Shown: piece after piece, positions 14,952 through 15,106 of the stretch
Numbering within the stretch: position 1 is the first letter of the stretch
How the letters are laid out: the number at the start of each line of letters is the position of its first letter
Source: JARRRL01 sp037380725
GTDB lineage: Bacteria; Pseudomonadota; Gammaproteobacteria; Pseudomonadales; JANQJO01
Direction: 5' to 3'
DNA: 15,106 nucleotides
Assembly (NCBI GenBank): GCA_037380725.1
Contig: JARRRL010000042.1
Span: 1-15,106 of the forward strand
Position numbers and translations under genes: made by a program
The notes under the pieces: model-generated
The model's database searches: none
What the model saw: the letters and a program-made list of their open reading frames with translations, nothing else
Told to the model about the DNA's origin: nothing

Positions 14952-15106
14952 ATTATAATTATTCATTGTTAGGCTGCCATCTCAGTGATGGTAAAAATAA
15001 TACATGTTTGGTAATTTATCAAGATCCAGAACTAAATATTTTAATCGATTACTCTACCGCCATTAGGCTCACGGGAACATCAGCATGAGAGGATCAATTC
15101 AGTAAC
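14952..15106. other. A+T-rich right edge, no gene supported
   Basis: On the minus strand, TATAAT near 14955 could be the -10 of the MATE promoter, but the -35 is weak. GTTAGGC occurs at 14968-14974, without the partner needed for an attC site. No coding frame at the edge shows recognisable protein sequence. Confidence 0.4.

Noticed and set aside
14968..14974. GTTAGGC resembling an integron attC end
   Set aside because: No matching RYYYAAC partner at 57-141 bp in a palindromic arrangement, and no integrase nearby.

Overview
The window looks like chromosomal DNA from a gammaproteobacterium of moderate G+C content. The evidence is an RstA/RstB-type two-component pair, a class Ia ribonucleotide reductase whose large subunit has two N-terminal ATP-cones as in Pseudomonas, near-perfect NrdR operators, and a SprT-family protein. 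No mobile element, rRNA, tRNA or CRISPR array was found. Genus cannot be named from the sequence alone.

Layout. Positions 1-2611 (minus) hold an OmpR-type response regulator followed, after an unusually long 306-bp spacer, by its membrane histidine kinase, which runs off the left edge. A 781-bp divergent control region (2612-3392) separates them from nrdA-nrdB (plus, 3393-7686). It carries two strong NrdR boxes 274 bp apart, a DnaA-box-like site, a sigma70-like promoter and a hairpin with a T-run in the presumed nrdA leader. After nrdB comes about 300 bp of dense hairpins ending in a clear rho-independent terminator. A convergent DUF2064/TIGR04282 GT-A-like protein (8056-8709, minus) follows. 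Next, on the plus strand, are an alpha/beta hydrolase with its own promoter (9016-9831), a SprT-like zinc protein (9912-10556), and a tightly linked DDAH/amidinotransferase-superfamily enzyme (10564-11667).

Positions 11668-13321 hold a tandem pair of spondin-domain genes: an N-terminally truncated remnant and an intact predicted lipoprotein. The right end (13483-14889, minus) is a MATE transporter in visibly A+T-richer DNA, probably acquired, preceded by a tiny ORF whose stop overlaps its GTG start.

The firmest functional unit is nrdAB: NrdA reduces ribonucleotides using the tyrosyl radical supplied by NrdB, and the upstream operators fit NrdR control in response to dNTP/ATP state. The most unusual features are the regulatory architecture before nrdA, the hairpin-rich segment after nrdB, and repeated short (11-15 bp) tandem duplications in both genes and spacers. 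I did not find a convincing new multi-gene defence or biosynthetic system.
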